Of a stretch of 64,000 nt of DNA, positions 35,506 to 48,405 are shown piece after piece. Position numbers and translations under genes: made by a program. The stretch is taken from assembly GCA_028696815.1 (NCBI GenBank), contig JAQVGG010000002.1, positions 1 to 64,000 of the forward strand, read 5' to 3'. A model generated the notes under the pieces. The model had not been told where the DNA came from. It worked only from the letters and a program-made list of their open reading frames with translations, and ran no database searches. The DNA is from Candidatus Altimarinota bacterium (GTDB lineage Bacteria; Patescibacteriota; Gracilibacteria; BD1-5; UBA6164). Positions within the stretch are counted from its first letter, which is position 1; every line of letters starts with the position of its first letter.

Positions 35506-37026
35506 ATGATAGAACAACACGCAACACTCACTGAAAAGTTCTTAAAAAAAGGTTTTTGGTTATATCTTTTTTCATTTATCATAGCACCTTTATGATATAT
35601 CATAAAGATAATAATTTCATGAGAACTTAGAGTAGAGGAAGTTTGAATACTTTATGGTATCATAAGTTTAATAACTCTCCTGTCAGGTTTTAGTGATTTC
35701 TGAATGACAGAAAGTTTAAAAAAATTTATACCTCAATATGTTATAGAAAAAAGATATGATAAAGTAAAGACTATATTGTTTTTAACAATTATTATACAAT
35801 TATTTACTTCTTTTCTTATATTTTTGTTGTTTTATTTTTGAGCAGAATTTATAGCAAATACCTATTTCAAAGATTCAGTTGCTATCGAAGTACTAAAAAT
35901 ATTTTCTATTTTTTTTATATGATCAAATATAAGTCAAGTCATATCAACATTTTTTTTAGCAATACAAGATACATTCTTAAATAAAATTACTGAGTTTATA
36001 AGAATGATTGCCTTACTAAGTTTTACTATATGAATATTTGTTCTAAATAAGTCTAGTATTATAAATTACTCTTATGCTTGGATTTTTTGACTTGTTATAT
36101 GAATAATATTTACATATATTTTTTTTCATTTCAAATACTATAAAAAATACTTAAAATGAGTAAAATTATCAATAGATAAAGAGTTATTTAAAATAGTTTT
36201 TAAATATGCTTTACTAGTACTTTTAAGTACTCAAGCAAGCACAATATTAAGTCAAATAGATATGCAAATGATTATATATTTACTTTGAAATAAAGATGCT
36301 TGATATTACACAAACTACCTGAGTATTATATCTATACCTATAATGATTATTGGACCTATTTTTATGTTTTTGTTCCCTGTTTTTTCAGAGATGTACAGTA
36401 AATGAGAGATAGAAAAAATAAAACTAGTAAAAAACATTTTTGTAAAAATATTTTTAGCTATTTGAATAGCTTTTAATACTATGTTTTTTGTACTTTGACC
36501 AGCTATAGCTTATACCCTTTTTTGAGAAAAATTTATAGATTCATGAGTTATACTTAGATACTCTGTATTACTTTTTATATTTAACTTTTTACTTCAGATA
36601 AACTGAAACATACTTGCTTCAATTTGAAAAATAAAAGAAAGATTAAAAATAGTATCTATAGGTATAATATTTAATTTTATAACTAATATTATACTTATTA
36701 AACTTATATGAGTATATGGAGCTGCTTTAGCAACATCTTTTTGATGGGTACTTATATGGTTTTTACAAGAAAAAGTACTTTGAAATGAATATAAAACTAA
36801 TTTAGATTTTAAATTTATATTTAATAACCTAAGTATTATGACTATAGTATGAACAATAATATATTTTTTTAGTTGAAATTTAGTTAATATAAGCAGAGTA
36901 GATTCTTTAATTTATTTATTCATAATCTGATTAATTTATTTTTGATTATTTGTAATAATTAATTATAAAGAGTTTAGATTTTTTATTTTAGAAATAAAAA
37001 GACTAAGAAATGATAAACATAGCTAA
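35506..37026 (+). CDS. Wzx-type polysaccharide flippase
   Basis: The 506-residue protein has about 14 membrane helices in the MVF/PST layout. The N-terminal block holds ISGELRVEEVGILYGIISL and the conserved SDFGMTESLKKFIPQY; later come TILSQIDMQMI and VYGAALATSFGWVLIW. Such proteins flip lipid-linked oligosaccharides to the outer face of the membrane. It opens the polysaccharide locus, and its end overlaps cysQ by 17 nt, so the locus starts as one operon. The start ATG is the first in frame after a clear upstream stop. Confidence 0.88.
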
Positions 37027-37771
37027 AAAAATAGTTTTAGTAGCTGGTAAAGAAATAATGAAAATATATGAGTGAGACTTTGATGTAGAAATAAAAGAAG
37101 ATAATTCTCCTATAACCATAGCTGACAAAAAAGCAAATGAGATTATACTTAAAGAACTAGAAAATACTTATATACCAGTGCTTTCTGAGGAAAAAAAGGA
37201 TAGCTTAAATAGACTTGACAGTGAATACTTATGGGTAGTAGATCCAATAGATGGCACAAAGGACTTTATAAATAAAACTTGAGAGTTTTCTATCATGATA
37301 TGACTAGTAAAAAACTGAAAACCTATCATGTGAGTAGTATATGCTCCAGCTAAAAATAAGCTATATTATGCACAAGCATGAAAATGAAGTTTTTTAGAAG
37401 AAAATTGAGAGACAATAAAACTGGAAATAAATAAAAAAAATCATAAGATACTCATCAGTAGAAATCATACTACTGATAAAGAGTTTAAACTTATAGAAGA
37501 ATTAAATCTTGAGGCTATAGCTTGTTGAAGTATATGAGTTAAATTTTGATTGATAGCAGAAGGTAAAGCTTGAAACTACTTAAATCTATCAAACAAACTA
37601 AAAGAGTGGGATTTAGTAGCTCCACAAATTATATTAGAAGAAGCAGGATGAAAAGTAACTGATACTCTTTGAAATTGTATAACATATAATACTAAACAGG
37701 TAAATCTTGAAAATTGATGTATTTGAACAAATAAAACAAATCATCAACTTATATTAGATAAATTAAAATAA
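37010..37771 (+). CDS. cysQ: 3'(2'),5'-bisphosphate nucleotidase
   Basis: CysQ hydrolyses PAP, the by-product of sulfotransferases, to AMP. The 253-residue protein belongs to the lithium-sensitive phosphatase family: PITIADKKANEII, PVLSEEK, the metal site WVVDPIDGTKDFIN near residue 82 and the late KEWDLVAPQIILEEAG. Its place next to sat and cysC and within reach of a sulfotransferase favours PAP over inositol phosphates as substrate. It overlaps the flippase gene and is 3 nt ahead of sat. Confidence 0.92.
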
Positions 37772-37774
37772 AAC

Positions 37775-38923
37775 ATGATAAGACAAAATATACAAGCCCA
37801 TGGAGGTAAATTAATAATTTTTGAAAAAACTAAGATAACAGAAAAACCACATTTTGAAATAACTCTAAATGATGAACAAATAGTTGATTTACACAATATA
37901 GCAAATGGAACATACTCTCCCCTTACATGATTTTTAAGAAAAGATGATTTTTTATCTGTACTTGTAAGTATGAGACTTACAAACTGAATAGTTTGGCCTA
38001 TACCTATAGTACTTGATATAAGTGAAACTGATAAAAAGCAAATAGAATTATCAAAGCAAAATTCTATACTACTTAAAGATAGCTCTTGAAATAAGTTAGC
38101 GATTTTAGAAAATATAGAGGTATATTCTTACTCAAAAAAAGATTTTGCTAATTATGTTTTTAAAACTATTGAACAAGATCATCCTGGAGTAAAAATGGTT
38201 TATGAATTAAAAGACTACTTAATTGGTTGAAATATAATTTTATTAGATGATATAAATCTAGATTTACCTAAGTATTTTTCACCAGTTGAAATCAGAAAAA
38301 TATTTCAAGATAAAAATTGGAATACAGTAGTGGCATTTCAAACACGTAATCCTCCTCATGTGTCTCACGAGTATTTACAAAAATGTGCTCTTGAGTGATG
38401 TAATGGGCTTTTTATAAATCCAGTGATCTGAAAGAAAAAATCATGAGATTTTAAAGATGAATATATACTTGGAGCTTATGAAAGACTTATAAAAAATTAC
38501 TATAAACCAGATAGTGTACATCTTTCAACTCTTCCTCTTACTTTTAAATACGCTTGACCTAGAGAAGCAGTACTACATGCTATTATCAGACAAAACTTTG
38601 GATGTACACATATGATAGTTGGTAGAGATCATGCATGAGTTTGAAGTTATTATGGTACATATGATGCACAAAATATCTTTAATAACTTTAGAGATGATGA
38701 GTTAAAGATAAAAATCCTTAAGTATGAAAATGCATGATTTTGTAACATATGTAATACAGTTACGACAAATAAAACTTGTCCTCACTCAGACTCAGATAAG
38801 ATGCATATATCATGAACAGAAGTAAGAAGAAAGATACAAAACAAAGAAATACTTCCAAGTAGTTTTATGAGAAAAGAAATAAGTGAATACTTGATAGAGT
38901 GAGAAAACCAATTTGTAAATTAA
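37775..38923 (+). CDS. sat: ATP sulfurylase
   Basis: ATP sulfurylase forms adenosine 5'-phosphosulfate from ATP and sulfate. The 382-residue monofunctional bacterial form has GTYSPLTGF, the adenylate site [14 protein letters not shown] near residue 187, the [17 protein letters not shown] block, and a cysteine cluster [16 protein letters not shown] that matches the small zinc site of some bacterial enzymes, followed by SGTEVRRKI. No reductive sulfate genes are near. With cysC next door, the product is probably PAPS for sulfation rather than for cysteine synthesis. Confidence 0.94.
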
Positions 38924-38983
38924 ACCTTTGTCATTCTAGACTCGTTTCAGAATCATTAAATTGTAACAACTAATTAAAATAAA

Positions 38984-39522
38984 ATGTCTAAAATACCTAA
39001 GAAATGATTTGTACTGTGGCTGACTTGATTATCTGGAGCAGGTAAATCAACTGTAGCTGATAATCTATACAACAGACTAACGGATGAGTGATTCACTCAC
39101 ATAGAAAGACTTGACTGAGATATTGTAAGAGAAAACTTGACTAAAGATCTGGGTTTTACAAAAGAAGATAGAAAAACCAACTTAGAAAGAGTTGCATTTG
39201 TAGCTAAACTACTTAGTAGAAACTGAGTATGAGTTATATCAACTTTTATATCACCATATGAAACAGAAAGAGCTATGGTTAAAAATCATGTTTCAAATTA
39301 TATAGAAGTATTTGTAAATGCAACTTTAGAAACATGTGAAGATAGAGATGTAAAATGATTATATAAAAAAGCAAGAGAAGGTATTATACCAAATTTTACA
39401 GGTATATCTGATCCATATGAAGCTCCTGCTAACCCTCATATAGAACTTAAAACTTGAGAAGAGTCTATTGATGAGAGTGTAAAAAGAGTTTATGATTATT
39501 TAGTTAATAATGGATATTTCTA

Positions 39523-39523
<1 letters not shown>
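38984..39523 (+). CDS. cysC: adenylylsulfate kinase
   Basis: CysC phosphorylates APS to PAPS. The 179-residue protein has GLSGAGKST near residue 18 (with TGA at a P-loop glycine), [47 protein letters not shown] and the GISDPYEAP lid, all typical. Its TAA overlaps the rmlB ATG (TAATG), linking sulfate activation to the rhamnose genes. The product would be used by the sulfotransferase about 5 kb downstream. Confidence 0.95.
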
Positions 39524-40473
<950 letters not shown>

Positions 40474-40479
40474 AAACTC

Positions 40480-41361
40480 ATGAAAGGTATAATACTTGCT
40501 TGATGAAGTTGAACTAGGCTATACCCTATAACTATGGCTATAAGTAAACAACTTATGCCAATATACGATAAACCTATGATTTATTATCCACTATGTACAC
40601 TTTTGACAGCTTGAATAAAAGATATTTTAATTATTACTACTCCAGAAGATAGTGATAGTTTTAAAAGGCTTCTTTGAGACGGAAGCAAATGGTGAATAAA
40701 ACTAGAGTATGCTGTTCAACCAAGTCCTGATTGATTAGCTCAAGCTTTTATTATATGAGAAAAATTTATTTGAAATGACGATGTTTGTCTTGTTTTATGA
40801 GATAACCTGTTCCACTGACAATGACTATCAAAACTATTAAAAAATAGTGTTGATATAGTTAAAAATGAAAGAAAATCAGTTGTATTTGGATATGAAGTAA
40901 GTGACCCCGAAAGATACTGAGTTGTGGAATTTGATAAAAATAAGAGTGCCCTTTCTATAGAAGAAAAACCTATTAATCCAAAAAGTGATTTTGCTGTCAT
41001 TTGATTATATTTTTATACAAATGACGTTATACAAATTGCTAAGCAAATAAAACCAAGTGACAGATGAGAACTTGAAATAACATCAGTTAATCAAATATAT
41101 CTAAATAAATGAGATTTAAAAGTAGAGTTAATGAATAGATGATACGCATGGCTTGATACTGGTACTCATGAATCTATGCTTGAAGCAAGTAATTTTATAG
41201 AAATAATTGAAAAAAGACAAGGTTTAAAGATATCTTGTCCTGAGGAAATTGTATGGAGAAACTGATATATCACGGATAGTGAATTAGAAAAACTATCTGA
41301 ACCTCTAAAGAAAAACAATTATTGAAAATATTTACTAAAACTATTAAAAAATAATGTTTAA
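40480..41361 (+). CDS. rmlA: glucose-1-phosphate thymidylyltransferase
   Basis: RmlA makes dTDP-glucose from dTTP and glucose-1-phosphate. The 293-residue enzyme has [41 protein letters not shown], the [13 protein letters not shown] segment and ends with the usual WRNGYIT helix. Length and motifs match the short RmlA class. Its end overlaps rmlC by 8 nt. Confidence 0.95.
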
Positions 41362-41923
41362 ATTCACAAAAACTAATATACCTGAAGTAATCATAGTCGA
41401 GCCTCAAGTATATTGAGATAAAAGAGGCTTTTTTATGGAGACTTATAGTAAAAAAGAATTTAAAAATGCTTGAATTAATACTGACTTTGTTCAAGATAAT
41501 CATAGTAAATCTAGTTTAGGAGTTTTAAGGTGACTTCATTTCCAAACTATAAATACTCAAGAAAAACTTGTTAGAGTAGTAGCTTGAAGTGTTTATGATG
41601 TAGCTGTAGATATCAGAAAAAACTCCCCAACATATGGTAAGTATGTATGAGTCTTACTTTCTGCTGAGAACAAAAAACAATTATTTATCCCTAAGGGATT
41701 TGCTCATGGTTTTCTTACATTAGAAGATAACACAGAGTTTGTATATAAGTGTGATGATTATTATAATCCTGAGTGAGATTGAGGAATTATTTATGATGAT
41801 GCTGATATAGCAATAGATTGGGAAAATATTATGTCTGAATATGGCATAAAAAAACTTAAATTATCAGATAAAGATAAAAATAATCCTACACTAAAAGGTT
41901 TTTATATAAATAATCCTTTTTAG
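41354..41923 (+). CDS. rmlC: dTDP-4-dehydrorhamnose 3,5-epimerase
   Basis: RmlC epimerises C3 and C5 of dTDP-4-keto-6-deoxyglucose. The 189-residue cupin has [31 protein letters not shown] with the catalytic histidine near residue 64, [30 protein letters not shown] and the [13 protein letters not shown] tyrosine/aspartate region. It overlaps rmlA by 8 nt and abuts rmlD directly (TAG-ATG). TAG is a rare stop in this window. Confidence 0.95.
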
Positions 41924-42775
41924 ATGAAAAAAATTCTTGTTACATGATCTAAATGAATGTTTGCTTCAGACTTTATTAAAAGGTATAATGATACTTTTGA
42001 TATTATTTGACTTGATAAAGAATATCTTGATATAACAAATATTTCAAGTATTGAAAAAACTATATCAAATATAAAACCTGACATAGTTTTAAATTGTGCT
42101 GCTTATACAGCAGTTGATAATGCTGAAGATATAGGTATGAAACTAAACTATGATATAAATACTTTATGAGTGTATAATCTAGCAAAGATAACAAAAAAAT
42201 ATGGTATAGATTTTATCACTATATCAACTGATTATATTTTTAATGGTACAAAAGAAGAAGGTTACAATGAATATGATGAATGCAATCCTATAAATGCTTA
42301 TGGTATGAGTAAATATTTATGAGAAAAACTTTCTAAAGAAGAAAACAATGAAACAATTATAATAAGAACAAGTTGGCTTTATTGATGATGAAAAGAATTT
42401 AAAAATTTCGTAAATACTATGATAAAACTTTCAGAAACTCACGATAATTTAAAAGTTATAAATGATCAGTTTTGAATTCCTACTTATACAGTTGACTTAG
42501 CGAATGCAATTATAGATATGATTTTAAATATAGATATGTATAAATGAAGTACTTTTCATTTTTCTAATTCATCCGTTGACAAAGTAACATGGTTTGATTT
42601 TGCAAAAGAAATCTTTAAACTAACCTGAAGAGAAATCAAAGTAAATCCTTGCGGAAGTGATGAATACAAAACCAAAGCTAAAAGGCCTCAATTCTCTAGA
42701 CTGCTAAACAATAGTGATATAAAGTTGAGGGATTGGAAAGAAGGATTAAAGGATTATATAAGTAATAATTATTAA
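41924..42775 (+). CDS. rmlD: dTDP-4-dehydrorhamnose reductase
   Basis: RmlD reduces the keto group to give dTDP-L-rhamnose. The 283-residue SDR protein has VTGSKGMFASDF, VLNCAAYTAVDNAED, ISTDYIFNG, YGMSKYLGEKL and RTSWLYGGGKEFKNF. It completes the rmlBACD set. Its last ~50 nt recur nearly unchanged 1.5 kb downstream (see the direct-repeat entry), which suggests that the following ATPase gene arrived by insertion with duplication of this end. Confidence 0.94.
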
Positions 42776-42786
42776 AACTATTTGAT

Positions 42787-42829
42787 TTATAGTATAAATT
42801 AACTATACTATAAATAGTTTATACTATAA
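42787..42829 (+). promoter_or_regulatory. palindromic operator-like site upstream of the ATPase gene
   Basis: TTATAGTATAAA at 42787-42798 and its exact inverse TTTATACTATAA at 42818-42829 flank a 19-nt spacer that includes a further ACTATACTATAAA copy. It ends 8 nt before the ATG and could be a repressor site or overlapping promoter elements. Confidence 0.5.
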
Positions 42830-42837
42830 AAATCAAT

Positions 42838-44214
42838 ATGAAATTCTATAATAGGAAAAAAGAAATTGATATTCTAAGTAAAAAAATACTATCAAATAAT
42901 TTTGAATTTATTTATCTTCTTTGAAAAAGAAGAGTATGAAAAACAGAACTTATAAATCACTTAAATAAAGATATATTAAAAAAAGATTTTTTATATATAT
43001 TTACTGAAAAATCTGACATAAACATATTTTTAAAAAAACTTGAAAATTATATTTATGAAAAAACAAATATAAAATATAGTTTTGAGAAAATAGAAGATTT
43101 TTTAGACTTTTTCTTTTTACAGGAAAAAATAGATTTACTTGTAATTGATGAATTTCAAAATTTTAACTATATAGACATTTCAATTTTTTCAATATTTCAA
43201 AAGAAAATAGACCAATATCACAATAATTCAAAAAATAAAATTATTGTCCTTTGAAGTATTCAATCAATGATGATAAAAATATTTGAAAATTCAAAAGAAC
43301 CATTGTACAAAAGATCTACATTTAACCTATTATTATCAGAATTTAATATAGAAACTCAAATAGAAATCCTAAAAGATATATTTTGAGAAAATTATAATCA
43401 TTCTATTTTACTTGATATTTACTCTATTTTTTGAGGAATAGCATATTATTTAAAATCTATTTATAGAGAAAATTACAAAGAATATGATTTAAAAAATATA
43501 TTAAAAGACTTATTTTTTGATGAATTTGCCATTTTGAAAAATGAGTGAAAAGAAGTACTTATAGAAGAATTTTGACAAAAATATAAAAGATTTTTCGCAA
43601 TATTAGAGGTAATAAGTAGATGAAAAAATAAAAGAAATGAAATAATGTCAGAAGTATGACTTTGAACTTGAGAAATAGATATTTATTTAAAAGAATTAAT
43701 AGATATATATAATATAATAGAAGTAAAATCACCTATTTTAGAAAAAAAGAGAAATATTACTAAATACTCTATAAGAGACAATTTTTTAAATTTTTGGTTT
43801 AAATATATATATTCAAATAAAGAAAAATTTGAACTTTGACTATATGATTTATGTCTAGATAATACACTAAGTGATTTTAATAAATATAAATGATTTAAGT
43901 TTGAAAACTTAGTAAAAGATTTTTTAATAGAAGAAAACAAAAAGTGAAATCTAGATTTTGTGTTTACAAAAATATGAACATGGCTTGATAGAAAAAATAA
44001 TGAGATTGATTTAATCTATACAGATGAAAAAAATAATATAGTTTTTTTAGAATGTAAATTAAATGAAACCAGGATAAACAAAGCTGAAACAAACCAACTA
44101 ATAGATAATGTAAACTTATTTCTAGATAAGCATCCTGATTTAAAAGATAAAAATATAAAAATTTGATTTGCAATATTTGATGAAAAAGATTTAATAAAAT
44201 TTAAGTATTTATAA
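42838..44214 (+). CDS. archaeal-type P-loop ATPase with DUF234-like C terminus
   Basis: The 458-residue protein has a STAND/MoxR-like P-loop LLGKRRVGKTEL near residue 30 (both glycines TGA), Walker B LLVIDEFQNF near 103 and a sensor-like IVLGSIQSMM. The middle is a winged-helix-like region (IEVISRGKNKRNEIMSEVGLGTGE). The C terminus holds a restriction-endonuclease-like core: FEN.VKDFL, RKNNEIDLIY and IVFLECKLNE, which reads as the E-D-ExK set of DUF234 nucleases. Such ATPases are common in archaea and mobile regions; their role is unsettled, with links to defence or toxin-like functions. The gene is bracketed by a direct repeat of the rmlD end, so it is probably a recent insertion. Confidence 0.82.
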
Positions 44215-44285
44215 AACAAAAGACCAAAGTTTTGAGGGACTAGAAAGAAGTATTAAAGGATTATATAAGTAATAATTATTAAGAA

Positions 44286-45248
44286 ATGAATAAACCAAAT
44301 CTCTTTATAGTATGAGCTCCAAAGTGTGGTACTACTTCTATGCACTATTACCTATCTCAGCATCCTGAGATTTTTATGAGTGAAGACAAGGAGCCATATT
44401 TCTTTTGTAGTGATATAATTGAAGAAGCAAAAAAATTTAATAATAACCACTCTAATTTAAACCAGTTTAAATATAAAAATTTAGATGAATATTTAACTAT
44501 CTTTAACACAAAGAAAACTTATAAATATTATTGAGAATCAACTGTGCTTAATTTATATTCTAAAAAAGCTGCTAAAAATATTTATAATTTTAATAAAGAT
44601 TCAAAAATAATTATAATGTTAAGAGAGCCTGTAGACTTTATTTATTCACTACATTCTCAATTCTTGCACAGCTATTATGAAGACGAATTATCATTTACAA
44701 AAGCCTTAGAATTAGAAAAGGAAAGAAAAAAATGGATTTCTTTGCCTAAGAATATTAATTCTCCATCAATTTTATACTATTCAGAAATATTAAAATTTTC
44801 AGAACAGATAAACAGATATTTAAAACTTTTCCCAATAGAAAATATAAAAGTAATATTATTTAATGATTTAAAAAATGATACTAAAGCAGTTTACAAGAAT
44901 ATATTGAAATTTTTGGAAGTTAATAATAAAAACTTCTTACCTGAATTTAGTATTCAGAATCCAAAAACAAAAGTAATATTTCCAAAAATTAAGAAAATAT
45001 TAGAATTTCCAATATTATGGAAAATACCAAAAATAATACTACCAAATAAAGTATATAATAAAATAAAAAATTTTATTAATTCCAAAATTACTATAGTGAA
45101 AAAATATGAATTAGATGAAAAGTTCAAGAAAGAATTAATGAAAAAATATAAAAATGAAGTTGTTGAACTAAACAATATATTACACGAAAATAATCTTATA
45201 AATAAAAATATAGATTTAGTAACATTATGGTGATATAATAAAATTTAA
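44286..45248 (+). CDS. PAPS-dependent sulfotransferase
   Basis: This 320-residue protein transfers sulfate from PAPS to an acceptor, here most likely a surface sugar. The 5'-phosphosulfate loop IVGAPKCGTTSMHYYL lies near residue 10 and the 3'-phosphate site IIMLREPVDFIYSLHSQFL near 110. HPEIFMSEDKEPYFF matches the acceptor-side segment. The C terminus has the basic, helical tail of carbohydrate sulfotransferases. PAPS is supplied by sat and cysC and the by-product PAP is removed by cysQ, all in this locus. The acceptor is unknown. Confidence 0.9.
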
Positions 45249-45271
45249 TATAATACATTAAAATAAAATTT

Positions 45272-45964
45272 ATGAAGAAAATACTAGATATTTGATGTTG
45301 AGGATGAAATAATAAATATAAAATTTATAATAAAAATTACAAAACTTATTGAGTTGATATAGATATTAATAATGTTAATACTTGTAGAAATAAGTTCCCT
45401 GATAGTATATTTCAATTAGTAAAACCATGAGACAAATTACCATTTGACAATAATTATTTTGATACACTCCACTCTTTGGATACACTAGAACATGTTGATG
45501 ATTTAAAGCAAATACTAGAAGAATCTACTAGAGTATTAAAAAAATGATGAAAGTTTATTATTGAAATTCCTTATTGGAAATCTGAACAATTTTTATTAAA
45601 AATTAAACCAGAATACTGGGAACAAGTTCATCATGTTAGAATGTTCAAAGAGTGAGAATTAGAAAATATAATGAATAATTTTTGATATGAGTTAATAAAA
45701 AAGAAAAAATTAAATTTTTTTGAAAATATAGTACTATATTTTCAATTTAAAAAATGAGATATAATAAGTCAAAAATGAGATTCAAATGTTAAAATACCTT
45801 ATTTTATTAAATTACTAAAGTATTGTACTGATAAAGAAAGTACTTTTAGAAATACAAAAACTTCTCTAATTCTATGACCTGTATTTTTAATTATTTATCC
45901 TATAAGAATAATACTAAATAGAGTTTTTCCCAAAAGTATATCATTCAACTTTATAAAAAAATAA
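45272..45964 (+). CDS. SAM-dependent methyltransferase
   Basis: The 230-residue class I methyltransferase has motif I LDIGCGGGNNKYKI near residue 5, the acidic YGVDIDINNV, FDTLHSLDTLEHVDD and the post-IV RVLKKGGKFIIEIPY. The C-terminal ~60 residues include a hydrophobic segment (SLILGPVFLIIYPIRIIL) that may attach it to the membrane. It lies inside the glycan locus and could methylate a sugar or lipid-linked intermediate. Substrate is not known. Confidence 0.85.
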
Positions 45965-45965
45965 T

Positions 45966-46904
45966 ATGCCTAGAGTCTCAATCATAACAACTACTTACAA
46001 ACACCAAGATTTTATAGCTGAAACTATTGAATCTGTTTTATCCCAAACTTTTACAGATTGGGAACTTTTGATTTGAGATGATTCTCCTGATGACTTAACC
46101 TGGAATATTATTCAAGAATATGTACAGAGATATCCGGATAAGATAAAAGCATGGCATTATAAACAAAATAAAGGAATAGTAAATAATATGAATTTTTTAA
46201 TTGATAAGATTTCAAATGAAAGTGAGTACATAGCTTTTTTAGAATGAGATGATTTGTTTACTCCTGATAATTTAGAAAAGAAAATAGATATATTTAAAAA
46301 ATATAAAGATGTGAAAATGGTATATAATAACTTAGATTATATAGACAAAGATTCTAATATACTTTTAAAAGATTTTTTTAAGGGACTTAACAGTGTAATA
46401 CAAAATAAAAAACTTGAATTAGAAAACTTTGTTAATTGAAATGGGTATTATAATTCATATTCAAGTTTAATGATTAAAAAAGATTTGTTTAAAATCTTTA
46501 AAATTACATGATTGGGAAATAAAAACTTTGTTGCATCAGATTGGTATTTATTTTGAAATATTGCTAATAATTATAATATTTATTGAATAAAAGATAGCTT
46601 AACATTACTTAGAAAACATTGAGAAAACACATCATCAGATTTTCTTAGAATGTATAAAGATGTAGTCACAGTATTTGAAAAATTTAAAGAAGAAAAACCT
46701 GAAATTAATATAAATTATAAAATTTTTCAACTAAAAACATATTTATCCTATTTAAACCATGAAAGATTAAGTACCATAAAATTTTGAATAATTTCTTTTA
46801 GATACTCTTTGACAAAAGACTTTCCACAAAGAATATGAATGATATTATTATCATTATTTCCAAAGAAAATAAATAATTATCTATATAATAAGTTAAAAAA
46901 ATAA
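45966..46904 (+). CDS. family 2 glycosyltransferase
   Basis: The 312-residue GT-A enzyme opens with PRVSIITTTYKHQDFIAETIESVLSQ, has WELLIGDDSPDD, and the metal motif FLEGDDLF near residue 94. It has no transmembrane region of note except a C-terminal amphipathic stretch. It should add one sugar to a lipid-linked glycan. Donor and linkage cannot be read. It overlaps the next gene by 1 nt (TAATG). Confidence 0.9.
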
Positions 46905-47671
46905 TGGAAACATTACTTTTAACATGAACCATTTCTCCTTCAAAGGATATAAAAAAGCAGTGATATAAATCAACTTCTATCAAACCTAAGGAGAGATATT
47001 TTGAGTACATAAATTCTATAATATACTATATAACCCAAAGTGATTTTAAAAATATAGTCTTTTGTGAAAATTCTAATTATAATTTTAAAGATTTAGATTT
47101 GATAAACGAACTTTGTAAATTATATAATAAAAACTTTGAACTATTACAATTTAATTGAGACCATAAAAAGTCTTTAGAATTATGATATTGATACTGAGAC
47201 TGAGAATGTATGGACTTTGCAGTTGATAATTCGCAAGTAATTAAAAGCTCTAAAAATTGGTATAAAATTTCTTGAAGATATATTATTAAAAACATAAATG
47301 AGATTATTAAAATATTTAAAGATAAAAATGTTTATTTTTTCAAGTGAACAAATATTGATTTAGCAAATTTTTCTATAGCACTATTTTCTATTTCTACTTA
47401 TTTCTTTAAAACTAATAGTTTATTTTATAAAGAAAATTTATATAATATAAAATCAAACATTCATCTAAAAACATCTATAGAATTTGAATTTTATAAAGAA
47501 CTTAGATTTTTACTTGACTATACTAATATCAAATCTAATATATTATTACCAATAGAAAATAGATATTATAAAAAATTTAAAAATATAAACTACTTATGAT
47601 TATTAGACTTATGATTTATTTCATATATAATTGATAAACTACTTTTTAATTTCTTACATAAAAAGTCTTAA
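46904..47671 (+). CDS. unknown polysaccharide-locus protein (255 aa)
   Basis: The protein begins METLLLTGTISPS and has a GT-A-like pattern: a Rossmann-style start, a region LELGYGYGDGECMDFAV and KISGRYIIKNI, which resembles the acceptor-side segment of some capsular sugar transferases. No DxD is obvious, and I cannot place it in a family. It is translationally coupled to the GT2 gene before it and 1 nt from the GT6 gene after it, so it is surely part of the glycan pathway. Confidence 0.65.
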
Positions 47672-47672
47672 A

Positions 47673-48398
47673 ATGAAAATTTGAATACTTTACATGTGCA
47701 GTTGAAAATACGAAAAATTTTTTGATTGATTCTACGAGTCCTCAAAGAGACTTTTCTTAACGGATAAAGAAAAACATTATTTTGTTTTTACTGATAGCAA
47801 AAGATTACTTGAACAATATTGAAATAACAAAGATATTACCTTTATAGAACAAAGGACTTTATGATGGCCTATTCATACTTTATTTAGGTTTTGGATGTTT
47901 AGATCAATAAAAGAACAATTATTAAATTATGACTTTTTGGTATTTTTTAATGCAAATTTTGTTTTCCTAGAAAAAATCTGAGATGAGTTTCTACCAAATT
48001 GAAGAAATGAAAAACTTATTGCATGACTACATGCTTGGTTTTATAACAAACCTAGTTTTCTATATCCATATGATAGAAATAGGAAATCTAGTGCATATAT
48101 TCCATATTGGAAAAGATGAAAATACTATCAATGATCTTTAAATTGATGATTTACAAATGATTATTTAAATTTGATTGAGACATGTTTTAATAATATTCAA
48201 ACTGAGCTTAACAAAAATGTAATTGCAAAATGGTTTGACGAATCTCATCTAAATAAATACCTTTTATGAAGAAGTGATGTAAAATCACTTGATGTTTCTT
48301 ACAATTACCCAGAATGATCTAATCTACCATTTAAACCTAAAATTATGCTCTTAAATAAATGATGATGAGATTGACATAAAGAAATTAGAAATATTTAA
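47673..48398 (+). CDS. family 6 (histo-blood-group ABO-like) glycosyltransferase
   Basis: The 241-residue protein matches GT6: KYEKFFDGFYESSKRLFL, KHYFVFTDSK, a HTLFRFWMF helix, LIAGLHAWFYNKP, YYQGSLNGGFTNDYL and the hallmark KWFDESHLNKYLL. GT6 enzymes add alpha-GalNAc or alpha-Gal with retention. The usual metal motif DxD is NAN (FFNANFVF near residue 95), as in described bacterial GT6 members that work without metal. No membrane anchor is present. GT6 is best known from vertebrates and a few bacteria living with animals, so its presence here is unusual and points to a terminal alpha-galactose-type sugar. galE in the window could supply the UDP-Gal. Confidence 0.85.
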
Positions 48399-48405
48399 TA
48401 AAATT

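Larger units (their letters stand above)
42745..44282 (+). repeat. direct repeat of the rmlD 3' end bracketing an ATPase gene
   Basis: The 31 bp at 42745-42775, which end at the rmlD stop, are repeated exactly at 44252-44282. The similarity extends about 24 bp further upstream on each side with a few mismatches and a 2-nt gap (42721 and 44226 onwards). The interval carries only the 458-aa ATPase gene and its palindromic promoter region. Without it rmlD would run straight to the sulfotransferase gene. Confidence 0.85.
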
